The notes under the pieces were generated by a model. It was not told the origin of the DNA and did not search any database. It worked only from the letters and a program-made list of their open reading frames with translations. From Pomphorhynchus laevis (lineage: Eukaryota > Acanthocephala > Palaeacanthocephala > Echinorhynchida > Pomphorhynchidae): a DNA stretch of 64,000 bases. Positions 25,526 through 38,291 of the stretch are shown here, piece after piece. The stretch's first letter is position 1, and every line of letters starts with the position of its first letter. The stretch spans positions 1 to 64,000 of the forward strand of contig WNNJ02001841.1 in NCBI GenBank assembly GCA_012934845.2. The letters are read 5' to 3'. The position numbers and the translations under genes were made by a program.

Positions 25526-25639
25526 GGATTTATATGCTTTGTTATTCCAAAGCATTAAATATATTTAAATTTTGATAAGTACTTTTTATCTTTTCTGCAC
25601 GCTGCTTTAAAAAAAGATTTATTTTAACGTGGCAAATGC

Positions 25640-26480
25640 GTGCCAGCGCACGCTCACATGACCACAACAAAACAAAACTGTAAATCAGGTGTCGAGAAGG
25701 TGTGAACGGAGGAGGTGTTTGAATGTGATAAAGGAGGGAACGCGGCGGACGTCGAGAGGAAGTTGATTCCAGGCGAGTGAGGCGGCGACGAGGAAGGATC
25801 GGAGACCGTAGTTGTTGGAGTAATTAGGAACGTGGAGTAAGAGGGTATGACGGGAACGCAGCGATAGCGAGGTGGGGCGAGTGTCATCTAAGAAATGAAG
25901 GTTGATGAACGATGGGGAGCCAACAGCGATGAAACGAAAAGTAATGAGAAGAAGGCGGAGTTTATGCGGATGTGGATGGTGGGCCAGGAGAGTTGGGCAA
26001 AATATGTGGATGAAGCGACGGAGACGAAAGAGCACTCGAACGGCGGTGTTGATTATTCATTGTACGGGTAGGAATGAATTGATGAATTTTGGAGAATTGG
26101 CGAAAAGGCTAAGGCAGTAATCGATTTTTGGGAAAAGAAGCGATGAAAGAATAGACATACAAGAACGGAAGTCGATAAGGGGGCGGATACGGCGGATGTC
26201 ATGGAGAATTAAGTTAGATGAGCGGACCTTGTCACGGACGAAGGGTTTAAGGAAAATGTGATCATCGAAATGGAAGCATAAGAAAGTGAGATTGTGGACT
26301 ATGGGGATGATCGATGAGGCAAAATATACAGTGGGAGGAGATATGTTTGGTTTACGGGGGAGGATCCACATTATTTTGGACTTTTCGGTGTTTAGAACGA
26401 GATGGAGATTGGAGAGACGTTTGTAGATAGAAGAAAGACAGTTGGAGGCAGAAATGCCGATATCGTGTATGCGATGTTAG
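25640..26480 (-). mobile_element. LINE-B (CR1/L2-like) 3' fragment
   Basis: Markedly GC-richer than its surroundings. On the minus strand, 26371-26057 encodes a late RT region (LTFLCFHFDDHI, LILHDIRRIRPLIDF, SILSSLLFPKIDYC) and 26035-25685 the family's C-terminal signature (YGLRSFLVAASLAWNQLPL, VPSFITFKHLLRSHLL). It is interrupted by at least one frame change. It lies at the 3' side of a diverged LINE-A piece, so it probably inserted there. Confidence 0.8.
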
Positions 26481-27850
26481 GGTACAGCCAGCTGATGAAT
26501 GTTTTTTTGACAAAATCGGTCAACTTCACCAATTGCTGAATGAACTGAGCGATTTTTACAAACCGTGAAAACTTTGTGGGATTAACTTATGCCCACATAA
26601 ATGGCCGCGAATTCTAAACGCAAGCACTTTTTCGTATATGGTTATGAGGGAGTTTTGAATAGAAATGGGCCGCGTATCTTTAGGACATGAAATCGATCTC
26701 ATTTTGGTAAAAATATCCGTCGGCTAATGGTGATGCCGACAACATCGGAGGGGAGGCTAGCAGCAGCGTAATGGCGACCTCCTTTTCTCTGATTATATGT
26801 CAAAAGCTGACAGACCCGAGTGGAGAGTGGCGCGTGGGATCTGGAGGTGCCCTGAAGTGGCTTTCACGAATCTAGCATTTCTGTAACATCCATAATTGGG
26901 AAGGGATAGTGGTGACTCCTACAAAGCTTTATCAATGTCTTATTGGTCGGTGGGAGAGTTATCATTATCTTTCTGAATACTTCATACTTTCCTTTGCTTA
27001 TGAACTTTCAAGGGTGGAATTCTGCTTGTAGAGGAGCGTCGTTTGGAAGATTGCTTGAGAGGGGTTGTTGGAATTATACCATGCCATAAAATCGCGTCAG
27101 AAAGTTTCTTGATAAGACATTCGATGGCCGACAATATCTTCGCCATTTTAATTTCAACTCAATTGAAAATCTCGTCAATTGAGCTTGCAGGATCCTGAGT
27201 CACAACATTTCGGCCACTGGATATAATTTACTTGCCAGAGGGGATCGAGTGTTTCTTCTGGTATGCTTTGAAAATCGCGCATTTCTTAAGGCCAGTCTGG
27301 ATGTGGGAGTCCGCAGTTTGAGCCAGCCGTTATAGATATTGCAATGTGGATATATAAAATTAATTGAGTCAATAGGATCAGATTTAAGATTGAATCCCAC
27401 GAAGGGATTGCATGCTGATCTTGCTAGAAGGAGTGCGTTCTCTTCCGTGGTAGTTCTGAATGCTATGAGTAAGGGGTTGTCCCCTTTACCTTGATAAATC
27501 TTAAGTTATTAATGTTATAAATTTTTTCAAGAGGCATTACATCTGCCTTGACCGTGTCAGGCGTAATATTCGTACTCTAGATAGTAGCCCAAATTGGCAT
27601 TACGAAATGGAGGCTTTATAAGTTAAATTCTTTTTAAAAACTTCATATACTAACTAGCAAGGTAGGATGAAGTGAAATAAATTCTGTAATTATTCGCGAA
27701 ACTAACACGGGTAGAGTTTAGAATAACTCTATGCTTGCAATTAACTACGAATGTTCTTAGAAATTCATCAAAATATTTATTCCTCGCTATGGGAACTGTC
27801 GGAGTCGCTGAAACTAGGTTAGCCAGCTTCTTAACCATAGGAAGCTCGAC
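26481..27850 (-). mobile_element. LINE-A copy 5, diverged and decayed
   Basis: 26481-26880 aligns with the LINE-A RT start (the region before FLDFSAAFD). 27200-27838 aligns with ORF1: LRTFVVNCKHRVILNS corresponds to LRPFCKKLTNRVIFNS in copy 2, and MGFNLKSDP to LGFNLCFTL. There are many stops and frame changes. It is the oldest LINE-A copy here. Confidence 0.65.
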
Positions 27851-28398
27851 TGACCTTGTTATTGATCATTTTACCTAATCTATGATTGAGGGATTCTATT
27901 AACGGTTGTGCATACATGTATTCCGCGATTATTCTCCGATTTTTAGTTTCAAATCAGCTGTAATGATGAGCGATGTGTGCGGCTGAATTCGGTCACACAT
28001 TCGATGTGACAGAATGCCTATAAATACCTCGTCCCCGCATATTGTGACTAAACATTAAAAGGCCAAGCTCGCTTTTTCGATACGGAAAACACTCAACAAC
28101 AATATAGTTATTCAAAAAATTATATGAGTCAAACTATAATTATTAAAACTTTAAATAAAAATTTTAAAAACTTTATTAAAACTTTAAAAATTGGTGCGGA
28201 AGAGTTTTTTATTCAAGAAAACTATTCTTGAATAAAAAAATTTCAAAAGTCACTGTAGTTATTCTAAATGTAAAATGAAAATTGTAAACGAGAAATTAAT
28301 GTAGATTAATTAAAAACAAATTATCAATTTATTAATGATTCATTCAATTTATTCAAATTATGATTTGCGTAAATACATAACTTTTAGATCAAAAATAA
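27851..28398. other. Upstream region of the 2H phosphoesterase gene
   Basis: No gene recognised; presumably contains its promoter. AT-rich. Confidence 0.35.
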
Positions 28399-31300
28399 AT
28401 GGCGAAACATGTGGACGGTTTGGAAACAAATGAAATCAATAAATTACATCAAAATAAGCATTGTACTTATCAAGGTGATAAGCAATCAATAAAGCAGCAA
28501 CCCAACGCCTTTATTTGCTTTCGAGTTTTAAATCCAGAGGTAAAATAACAAATTAGCTCTAATGACAATCTATTGTTAATTTTAGCTTATTAATTCATTA
28601 AAAGATGTTCAAAACCAAATCTTATCTTGTCATCGCGAACTCGAGAAAACCGCAATAAAACCGAGTAAATTCCATGTAACGCTCGCTTTATTAAATTTAA
28701 ACGAGCAAACATCGGATAGGTAAGCTTATTAATATAATATATTTAATTAACTTCACACTTTGACACTTTTGCAAATATGCATTACATTATGTCCCTTTCT
28801 CATAATACCTTGTTACATTCGTCACTTTCCCATAACACTTTGCTACGTTCACATAACATTCGTCACATAACGCTGTCACTTTCAAATAATATTCGTCGCT
28901 TTTCCACCACATATATCAGATCAAGTAGCTGAGTCTACGGATATTAATTAAATAAAATTAATTAATAATAATTATCTAGCGTAATACTTAATTCTGTCGC
29001 ATTATTTCCTACTTTGAAATTTAATTTATTTTAAATGAAATTTTGATTAATTAAAAAAATTTTGATATAAAAATTATTAAAAATAATTCAACGATTCAAC
29101 ATGAAAACTTATGATGAAGAGACTGTTCATGAAGAGTTATTTTACTAAAATACTTTTTAATAAAAAACAAAATTGTATAATAAAATTATCTAACAATATT
29201 TAATTAATCAAATAATAATTAAATTATAATAATGAAGAATGGACCCATTTCATCATCATGTGCCCCTACGTCTTTCGACATCGCGACCTTGTGGCTTTGA
29301 CGTGTTAAATTATAATAATATTGATATAATAATTATTATATAATAATATAATAATATATTATAATAATTTAATTATTTTTAATAATAATTAATTATTATT
29401 AATACGACAGATCGCAAGACAACAAGCGGTTAAACACAATACACCCTATCGCAAATGCATCACTAAACTTCGGAGCGACATATCATTCATCCTTGCAAAG
29501 TGTGTGTCCTTGGCGATTCGACGAGCATCAATCCGAAAACTCAATAGTCAAGCGAATATATTCCATGATTCGCCAAACTAACATTAATGAAAATGTATAA
29601 TAATAACAATTTTAATAAGGGCCCATTTGTAGGTAACCAAAATTGTATGTTATGTTGAAATGTTAAAATAATAAAATATTTTACTAAAAAATAAAAAATA
29701 TTATTAATAATTAATAATTATTAATATAATTATATATTATAATAATATAATTAATTTATAATTAAGTAAATAATAAATATATTAATGTAATTAAAAAGGT
29801 ATTGTGTTAATCAATTATTAAATTGATTAATAAATTATTAATAAATTAAAAATAATGCTAAATAAAATAATAAATAATAAATAATTATAAATAACTTGAT
29901 AATTTTATATCAGATTTTAAATAATTTAAATCAACTTAAAATTTAAAATTGAAATTTAAAATAAAAGTCAGTTTTATGAATTGACTAATAAATAACAGAC
30001 GTTGTATCGGAATAAGGAATAGATCATCAGGAAGAACTACTATGCTATCAGGTTTCCGGCTCTATAATACAAAGTATATTATTTATTATTCATCCATTTA
30101 TATTTATGTAATAATGTGTAATATTTTTATAATAAGTCAGATCCTATATGATAAGTCAGATAAGTTAATTAAGTATACGTATTTTGTACTAAATATACTG
30201 CCCTTTTCACTTCTGTTGACTTTCTTTCAGTCTTATTGACCATTTCTTTCAGTTTATTGACCCTTTTTCAGTTTTATGTACCCTTTCTTTCAGTTTTATT
30301 GACCCTTTCTTTCAGTTTTTTGACCTTTTCTTTCAATCTTATCGACCCTTTCTTTCAGTTTTATTGACTCTTTCTTTTAGTTTTTTTTGACACCATTGAA
30401 ATTTTTTGATATTTAAAAAATACCCTTAAAAATATGCATTCCCTTTTCAACGATTCAACAGGAAAATACGGTGTTTATAATAAAGAGACTGTTATCATGC
30501 CAAATGGGGAACAAAGGAAGATAAGACAGACGATTAGTAGAAGCTTAATTGAATGCCTTTTAGGGTTATTAAACAATAATGTTCCCTTGAAAAATATGAT
30601 GCATATACTTAATGCTTTCAAATCAGCATTGAAAAGACTTTACAAGAGGTATACCAACGGGGAGTTTTTGGATTTCAACAAATTCAGATCAGCACCGGAG
30701 AAAATAAGTGCTGAAACTAAAGATTTCAATTTAAAAAACATTATTGCTTCCGAAATTGGTAAGCCTTAAATCCATATGTGAAAAACTTAGTGAAGATAGC
30801 TCTGGAGGTGCTTATTCCCCATCAACTGCATCAAGAATAACTAAAAAGATGGATTATACCAGGAAGACCTTAACATTGGTTCCCATAAATAGGAATAGCA
30901 ATACAAACAAGTAGGTGAGGTTACAATATGGTTCGTTGATGTTGAATATAAACGATGAACAGTTGATATTCTTAGATGAGGCAGGTTTTAATTTACACTA
31001 ATACAAGAGAATGGGATATTCACCTAAGAATACTAAATCTTAAAAGGTACATTCTAAATGTTCCAAAGGTACAAACATATCAATATTATGCGCTATTACT
31101 AAAGAATGCGTTTTTGGGTATCAAATAAAAAGTGGGAGTTTCAAATCATTAGATATTCTCGAGTTTATAGCGCAAAGATTGTTTTTATTACCCTCTGGAA
31201 ATCGAAAATTCATTGTAATGGATAATGCTTCGATCCATAAGACATCAGAAGTAAGAGAAGCATTCTTAAGGAAAAATTACATACTTAACTTTCTGCCGCC

Positions 31301-34300
31301 TTCTTCGCCTCAATTGAAACCAATCGAAAAGTTCTTTTCCTGTTAGAAGTCAAGGGTTGGACAAAGAGAAGGCTTGGCTAATAGAGAAATACTTATCAAT
31401 ACAATTCATGAAGCTCTCAGAAATATTTAAGAATGGGGTTACTTTGATCATATGCGCATATGGGTTGAAAAATCAATGGCACATCTTGATTTTATTTAAA
31501 AACTAAATCTTTAAAAGACATTTCTTTAATTTATGGATTAAATTTTTTTATACATTTTCAATGGGGTCAATAAAACTGAAAGAAAGGGTTAATAAAACTG
31601 AAAGAAAGTGTCAATAAAATTGAAAAAAGCTGTAAATAAAAATAAAGATAAATAATAAATAATTATTTAAGATTTTATACAATTTATGTTTATATCAAGT
31701 AATTTATATTTGTAATTCTGTGACTTTGATCAATTCATTTGTTTTACTAAACCTGTAAATTGGTTTTGTAAAATCTATTGTATTGGTTTTCCAAACCAGT
31801 ACATTTACTTCAGTTTCTAAACTAATTATTCTGAATTATCTGATTCTACAAAATGTGAAATTTATTTGGTCGAATACTTTGAAAAACACAATAATTCAGG
31901 GATTAAATTTTAAATTTAATGAAATTTTAAATTAAATTTAATTTAATTTTTAATTAAAATTTATTAATTTTTAATATTAAACATCAAATTCGCTTATTCT
32001 TAAGACTATCTTTTAATATTTTCATACAGTGTTTCCTTAATTGCCTCATTATGCAATTTTATTTCTAATAGATGTGTGGAGTCATTGCGGAAAGTATGTT
32101 CAGCTCCCTTAAATGGAACCAGCCTCTCAATAAAGTTTAATCAACTACGGAGCTTTAATAGTAAAGTACTTTATGCTGATGTAGAAATCAATAACTACAA
32201 GCAGTTAGAGGATTTGCATGGTAGTTAAAATTACACTAGCAATCAAATATACTATTGGGTTTAGATAGTATTGTGAAACAGCTTGAGCAAGATAAAATAT
32301 CGTTGTTTCCTGAAAGCAAGAATAGTACTTTCACTCCCCATTTGACTATATTCAAATTATCAAAAGATATTAAGCTGAGATTTAAAGGTATATTCCCCAC
32401 TCTTTCAGCTTAATTACTTAATTAGTTGACGTCATTAAAACAATATTTTTATTTTTTTTAGTCTGAGAATAAAAATAATTAAAAAACTATTTGAAAAATA
32501 GTTATTAAACTATTTGAAAGATAATATTTGAAAGATATAAAAGATTATAAAAGATTTAAATAAAAGATTTATTATAAAAGATTGTAATATTTTATTATAA
32601 TTATTATTAATATCAATTATTTAAAATTAATCATTCAAATTAATTTAAATTGAACATTTAAATTAATCATTCTTGATATAATTCAAGATTTGTTTCGTGT
32701 CAAAGTGAACTTTCTTGATAGATAAGAGAAGTTTTATTAATATAAATTCATAATAAATTCATAATAAATTAATAATTAATAATAAAAAATAATATAATAA
32801 TAAAATTAATTAATAAATTTAATAAATTAATTAATAAATTTGATTAATAATAAATTTTTGAATTCGACAATATTTTTACATTGGGTTGTATTTGTTATTA
32901 TTACTGTTCATATTTTATATGAACTGATATAATTAAAAAATTATTCTTATTTTAAACTTTAAAAATATTAAAACATGCAATTTTGATTCTATTATTTCTA
33001 TTTTTTATAAAATATATTCTTGCAGTTAATTGTTGAGATGCTTAATCTTATAAATCTTATTTTTTTGAAAATTGATAAATTGAAGAAAGTAAAATTCTCT
33101 ACAATTCATTAAATTATATTTTCGATACATATCATCTTAAGAAATTTTGAATTTGTAAATAGTTGAGACGATATCATTGGTAACGTTTACGACATTTTTA
33201 TATAATATTTTATTTAAATTTGTTTATGTATAATGTTTTACATTTCACTCAAAGTATATTTTACATAACGTAAATTTTTTATATCAAGTCCATATTGTTC
33301 ATTCCTTAATGTTATCATGTCACACTATTTTTTGATATGCTAAACATTTAATCCGTTATAAGATTTGCTTTCTCGTCAAAGTAAATATTCTTGAGGTTGA
33401 TGGACATTATAGACAAGAGAAGATTTATTGTTAAAAAAATGTGCAAGTGGTGACGATAGCGTCTTATCAAGAATAAGGACTTGATAAGTATGTACGCTTG
33501 ATAATGACGCTATCTTCGATAGCTTGACACTTTTTTAACAAAAGATATATAAAATATGTTACATATATATTTACATTAATAAAATATAATATACATTGAT
33601 TAAACTTTAAAAAACAACTAACCAAAATATAGTTATATAAATAATCGACAACTTTTACTACAAAATTATAATGAAATGATAATAAATAGTACATATTTAA
33701 AGATAATAACATCAGCTATTACTTTTATATTTATTTATATTCATCATATTACTATGATATTAGATATAATATGATAATAACATCAGCTTATATTACTTTT
33801 ATTTTTATTCTTATATTACTATAAAAATATCATAACATCAGTATACCAGATAGTTTCATGTAAATTAATATTTTATACTTTAGTAATATAGTAAACATCG
33901 TGTTCAGTTTTAATATCGACATATTCACATTTTATTTTTTAATGAAATCTTAATTTTGAATTTTTGTTATATTTTATCTTGGATATTATAAAATTCACCA
34001 TTTGAATAGACTGAAAGTCATCACCTCACTTTAAAGTCGCATCATCGACTAAAGAAAATATTTACCGTAGACCGAACGTGGAAGCCATGGAATAAGCTCC
34101 CAAATCAAATCGTTTCTTCCCCCTGTAGTTTAGTCTCTAAAGAAAAACCAACGAAATATAGTAGTGGACTAAGCTCAGTATAATTTTAACTTTTTTTAAT
34201 TCTCTATGGTGTATTTTTATCCAGTCTGTACGAGCTTCACGCTCTTTTGCCGCTGTTGTATTAAAATAATAATAAAGAGGTTTATTATTACGCTTCATGC

Positions 34301-36518
34301 GCCTTTCAGCTCGGAGCAACAAACTTAAGCTTGAGTGGTATTAGTAGTCACAAAGAAAAGCAAAATTTGAATTTCATATAGTCCGTTCCGAGCTTCTCTT
34401 CAATAATTATTTGATCCGTTATAGTTCCCGATGGGACAATTATCAATCTTAATACAGTCAGCTGCGTACTCTCGTCATTGAATCAATGTCGGAAAGGAAA
34501 AATCATGACAAACGTGGGCATTCAAAAACGAAGAAGCGATGAGCATCATTGTTTGCATTGTATACAATGGCAAATTTCCGACCTTTCATGAAATGATATA
34601 TTTATCGCACAATATTTGTAATGGATACACGTCAAATCAGAGGGCGCTTAATCGACTACAATAAAATCATAATTATTATAATTTATTAAATCATAATGCT
34701 CATTATGTGGCCGGTAAGTGTTCCGTCGAGATGTTCCTGTGGGCAAGTGAACGATGTAATTCATTAAATGTCGTGAAAAATAGGTGGAGTTCCAACCATC
34801 AGACACAACACTGTTCGAGATCAAATTGTATGTTTAATTAGCAAGGTTAACAATAACGTAGCATTGAACCCTTACTGACGTCAATTAATTCAACAGTGAC
34901 ATTCGAGAACAAAACTACGACACATTGTACCAACTCTCGAATATACGTCGTCCGCCACGGATTGTAAGCTGAAGATAGCGAGCTAGTCTACTTTGACATA
35001 TTTACATATAATTTTCTCGCATCTTTTTACGCAAACAGCACCCCTTCATCAACGAATACAGGCAATAAAAGCATTAAAACGGCCAAATAGTTTTAAAGGA
35101 ACGAAGAAGGACATATTTTCTTTTATTTAATTTAGAGCAATATTTCGATAGCCCATGATATCATCACGATTAAAATTAAAGATCTTTAATTTTTAATTAA
35201 AGATTAAATATTTAAATTTTTAATTTTAATGCTGATGATGATAGCAGGAGTTATCAAATAAATAGAGAGAAATATTTTCTTCTTCGTTCCTTCAAAACTA
35301 GCTGACAACTATCCACTATTTATGTGGATAAATAGACTAATGATAAAGACTAATGATAATTCATCTTGCTATATAATAATATTATGTGAAAACAGGAATC
35401 TTTATTTGATTACAAAAATCCAATATTTCGACGACACCAAGGCACGTCATCTTCAGGGTTGTATATATTAATCTCTCAAACCTTTTTTAGAAAAGTTTGA
35501 GAGAAAAAAGTTTGAGAAAAAAAAAGTTTGAAAAAAAAAGTTTTTTTTAGAGATTAATATATACAACCCTGAAGATGACGTGCCGTAGTGCCGTCGAAAT
35601 ATTGGATTTTTGTAATCAAATAAAGATTCCTGTTTCCTCGCCTTCTTGTAATAAGTTAGAAATTATATTTTTTTACTAGAAACTGTCGTAATTTTGTCGA
35701 ATCCCGTTCTTCTTCGTCGATTATGGGCGTTCTGTTAGCAGTAAAACATAAATTTTAAAACCACTATCTACGATTAAATAAAACGATTTGTAGTTTATTC
35801 AAAAGACAATGACTTTGTAAGCCATTTTTGAAATTTACTTTGATTAGTTTCTGTTTAATTAGTTTTCAAATAGTGATTGTAACCAAAGATAGACGGTGTT
35901 GTTGGCATTACTATATAAAGGAGATATATATATTCAAATAAATACTTGTTGATTGATTTAAAGTAATTATATAAATATAATATTATTAATTATATATTAA
36001 GATTAATGTCATTATTATCTCTCCGTTGACAAGAATATGATCATTAAATGATAAATTTATTATTAAATAAATTTTTTGCAATAAATTACAAACGATAAAT
36101 CAAAAATAAGTAATAAATCATTTAATTATAAATCAATTATAATTTGACCAAATTTGACGTGAAAAATGAAATATTAAAGAATACACAAAAATATTGTTTG
36201 ATTACGTCGTGTGGTGCTCTAAGCGAGACATTTGTTTTACTGAATTCATATAAATGATTATTTTATTAAAAAATGTATTTATAATTAATATTGAAATTTT
36301 TAACATTAAATTTTTATTTTAATTAAACATTATCACATAATCTAGGCTATAGAAAGTTCCCAAAATCTATTACGGAAAAGTTTTCTACCGAAGCGGAAAT
36401 TGGAACCGAGCATGTGCAGAAGTTGTATATATGCGAAATAGCTAGCAACTCATTAGACGATGAAAATGATGATTTCTACAAAACTATAGGTTCAGTAGAT
36501 TTAACATTCACGGATTAG
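28399..36518 (+). CDS. AKAP7/LigT-like 2H phosphoesterase (5 exons)
   Basis: Exons 28399-28539, 28586-28719, 32072-32220, 32265-32387 and 36346-36518, with GT/AG borders, phases 0, 2, 1, 1, and about 239 residues ending at TAG. Both catalytic HxT boxes of the 2H superfamily are present: KFHVTL in exon 2 and TPHLTIFKLSKD in exon 4. PNAFICFRVLNPELINSLK and LSIKFNQLRSF match the AKAP7 central domain. Family members bind or hydrolyse small nucleotides (2',5'-oligoadenylate, cyclic phosphates). The PKA-anchoring tail of vertebrate AKAP7 is not visible, so enzyme rather than anchor is the better guess. Introns 1 and 3 are about 45 bases; introns 2 and 4 are 3.4 and 4.0 kb. Intron 2 holds the IS630/Tc1 element, intron 4 inverted PLE-like ends. 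Confidence 0.88.
28720..30216. other. Intron 2 of the 2H gene, left part
   Basis: Very AT-rich. Holds pieces of the dispersed repeat family (a CTGAGTCTACG-type start near 28930 and its ATAAATAACAGACG end near 29980-30030). No gene. Confidence 0.45.
30217..30390 (+). repeat. Iterated left terminal repeat of the IS630/Tc1 element
   Basis: About seven to eight direct copies of a 22-23 base word (consensus core TTTCTTTCAGTTTTATTGAC), each slightly different. Possibly transposase-binding iterons. Confidence 0.75.
31563..31637 (-). repeat. Iterated right terminal repeat of the IS630/Tc1 element
   Basis: Three copies of the same word in inverse orientation (GTCAATAAAACTGAAAGAAA). Confidence 0.75.
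31638..32071. other. Intron 2 of the 2H gene, right part
   Basis: AT-rich, no recognisable element. Ends with the acceptor before exon 3. Confidence 0.5.
32388..35088. other. Intron 4 of the 2H gene, left part
   Basis: Mostly AT-rich. Near 34060-34150 (+) a short frame RTWKPWNKLPNQIVSS resembles the extreme C-terminus of LINE reverse transcriptases (WN.LP motif) and may be a LINE relic. A 61-codon minus-strand frame at 34137-34322 is not recognised. Confidence 0.35.
35089..35299. repeat. Imperfect palindrome of about 210 bp
   Basis: Arms beginning TTTTAAAGGAACGAAGAAGG and ending in the complement CTTCTTCGTTCCTTCAAAAC, enclosing ATATTTCGATAG-like and GATGATGATAGC-like halves. The half-sites recall the PLE-end pair that follows, but are more decayed. 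Confidence 0.65.
35390..35636. repeat. Inverted pair of PLE-like ends
   Basis: Two arms of about 95 bases face each other. Read outward, each gives CCTGAAGATGACGTGCC, then GTCGAAATATTGGATT and ATCAAATAAAGATTCC. CTGAAGA...GAAA separated by a GACG/CGTC stem is a hammerhead-like arrangement typical of PLE terminal repeats, which are often found inverted. The centre is T/A-rich low-complexity DNA. Confidence 0.6.
35637..36345. other. Intron 4 of the 2H gene, right part
   Basis: AT-rich. About 36090-36172 is repeated, diverged, at 43210-43295 (both contain TTTGACGTG followed by AAAATGAA). Confidence 0.4.
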
Positions 36519-38290
36519 TAGTTGGTAACACTTTTCTAATAAGCTGGGCGTAATATACAATTCGTAATACAAATTGTTAAGGTTTGATAGAACTTTTCTG
36601 CTGTTGTCTGTCTTGAAACGCTTGTAAATCCCGTTAAAAATTGAAAACGCTATAAAATTTATACAAAAATATATCCATTTTGTTTTTATACAAAATATGA
36701 CATCGTTTTTTCTTGTAATATTAAGTAATTTATATTAAAGGAAATATAATATTACAATATTATAATGTTATATTATAATATAATATAATATTAGAAACTT
36801 TATATTACAATATTTAGTTATCGTGAGTAACAAATTGTGACATTTTTATCATGAACAGTCTAAAATTATTGTGTTAATTAAAATAATAATATATAAATAA
36901 TAATATTTTAAAAAATAATATATTAATATTATTAATATTCTGGATATATTTTATTAACAAATCTGCACTTCCACCATTCGTTATTAGCAGAAATAACAAA
37001 AGAAATTGACAGTGTATTTACACAATAAAAAACAAAACAAAAATATGAAAATACTACAATATGAGTATTTAAAGTTCTCAGGAATAATATGATCAAGCCA
37101 TAAGACTCAGATCAATAATATATCAATAACAGAATCAATTATATAAATCAAAGAAATATACAATATTAATTTGAGAGTGTAAGAGATAAATCAAATGCGA
37201 TACTCCCATAAGCATGTCGAAATGTTTTTAATGTATACAAAAGCGCATACGGCCAATATGTTCAAATTTTTATGCATAGAAGAAACTAAAGTACGATTTT
37301 CTGCAGAAGTTACAAATATAGTTAACTTGTCTGTTGTCAATGTTCGGACCATATAAGCATAATTTATTATCATGTATTGATACTCGGAGTGTTAAATGTC
37401 CTTTTTATGTTCGATTGTTTCCAAACCAATTGTAGCTGGCGATGCTAGAAATTCTCCATCCACTAACAACCTTTTCATTGTCAGGTTGTTCATGAAAATT
37501 CGGCTTTTTCTATTTTTCTTTGACGCATTTTTTTCTGGGATAGGTTGCTCCCATGGTAGCAATCAAACCATCGTAGACAATACCTTAGATGATAATTTTA
37601 GCTAATATTTGAAGTAATTTCACGTTGCTCCGTTCAGAGTGTTAAAACCATTCACTGAAAGACTTTCCCGGATACCGTAATTTATGATTTATTCAATCAT
37701 TATGTTAAAGAATGATCCCATCAAGAAATAAATTTTAGAAACTGTGCATTGCTGTCAAGATCATTGCTGTACGTTTATCCTCTCAACGAGAGGTGAGATG
37801 AATTCTCAAGTAGAATTTTGTATATTAGATTATACCGCATACATTCGTAAGTTGGTCATCTACTCTTAATCTGCCACCTTTTTTGAATTTCATGAATTTA
37901 GACTAACGTGAAATATGTATCTACTTTATAATCAAATCAGCTTACTGAGTCTACGTATTTAATATAATTATAAAATAAACAAAACATAATAATAATGCTA
38001 AATCAAAATTTAATAATTAAATAATAAAATAAATAATTGTTTTAAGATTTTCTATAATTTAAATCAAGTTAAAATAAAAAATTGAAATTTAAAAAGTCAT
38101 TTTTATGAATTGACTAATAAATAACAGACGTTGTATCAGAATAAGAATTAGAGGTCATCAGGAGGAACTGCTATGCTATTAGGTTTCGGCCCCTAACTCC
38201 TCTACCCAACATAGCAGCGGGGCCAAATACATGCTAATGATGTATTTCCTCTGAAATAACTATCTAGTATCTTATTCTAATACAAAGTAT
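36519..38290. other. Intergenic; unrecognised frames and a dispersed repeat
   Basis: Near 37396-37605 short frames on both strands (minus strand: IFMNNLTMKRLLVDGEF) look like a decayed coding relic of unknown family. 37930-38290 is a copy of the dispersed AT-rich repeat. Confidence 0.4.
37930..38285 (+). repeat. Dispersed AT-rich repeat, fullest copy
   Basis: Begins with AATCAGCTTACTGAGTCTAC and runs past ATAAATAACAGACGTTGTAT to about 38285. An inverted copy lies at 50655-50866 and partial copies near 2700, 19745 and 28930-30075. No coding potential; a non-autonomous element is likely. Confidence 0.65.
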
Positions 38291-38291
38291 A

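Larger units (their letters stand above)
30217..31637 (+). mobile_element. IS630/Tc1-like DNA transposon (DD34E), inactivated
   Basis: Inside intron 2 of the 2H gene. The transposase region is 30434-31499: an intact 111-codon N-terminal frame, then a DDE domain with FLDEAGFN (D at 30975), VMDNASIHK (D at 31221) and PPSSPQLKPIEKFF (E at 31326). The second D and the E are separated by 34 residues, the Tc1 spacing. Several in-frame stops interrupt it (for example just after FLDEAGFN and inside the motif following the E). The ends are inverted repeats built from iterated copies of a 22-23 base word around CTTTCTTTCAGTTTTATTGA. Confidence 0.85.

Noticed and set aside
34137-34322. Host exon on the minus strand (frame with RRMKRNNKPLYYYFNTTAAK)
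   Set aside because: No convincing splice donor and no recognised family; left as unassigned intron DNA.
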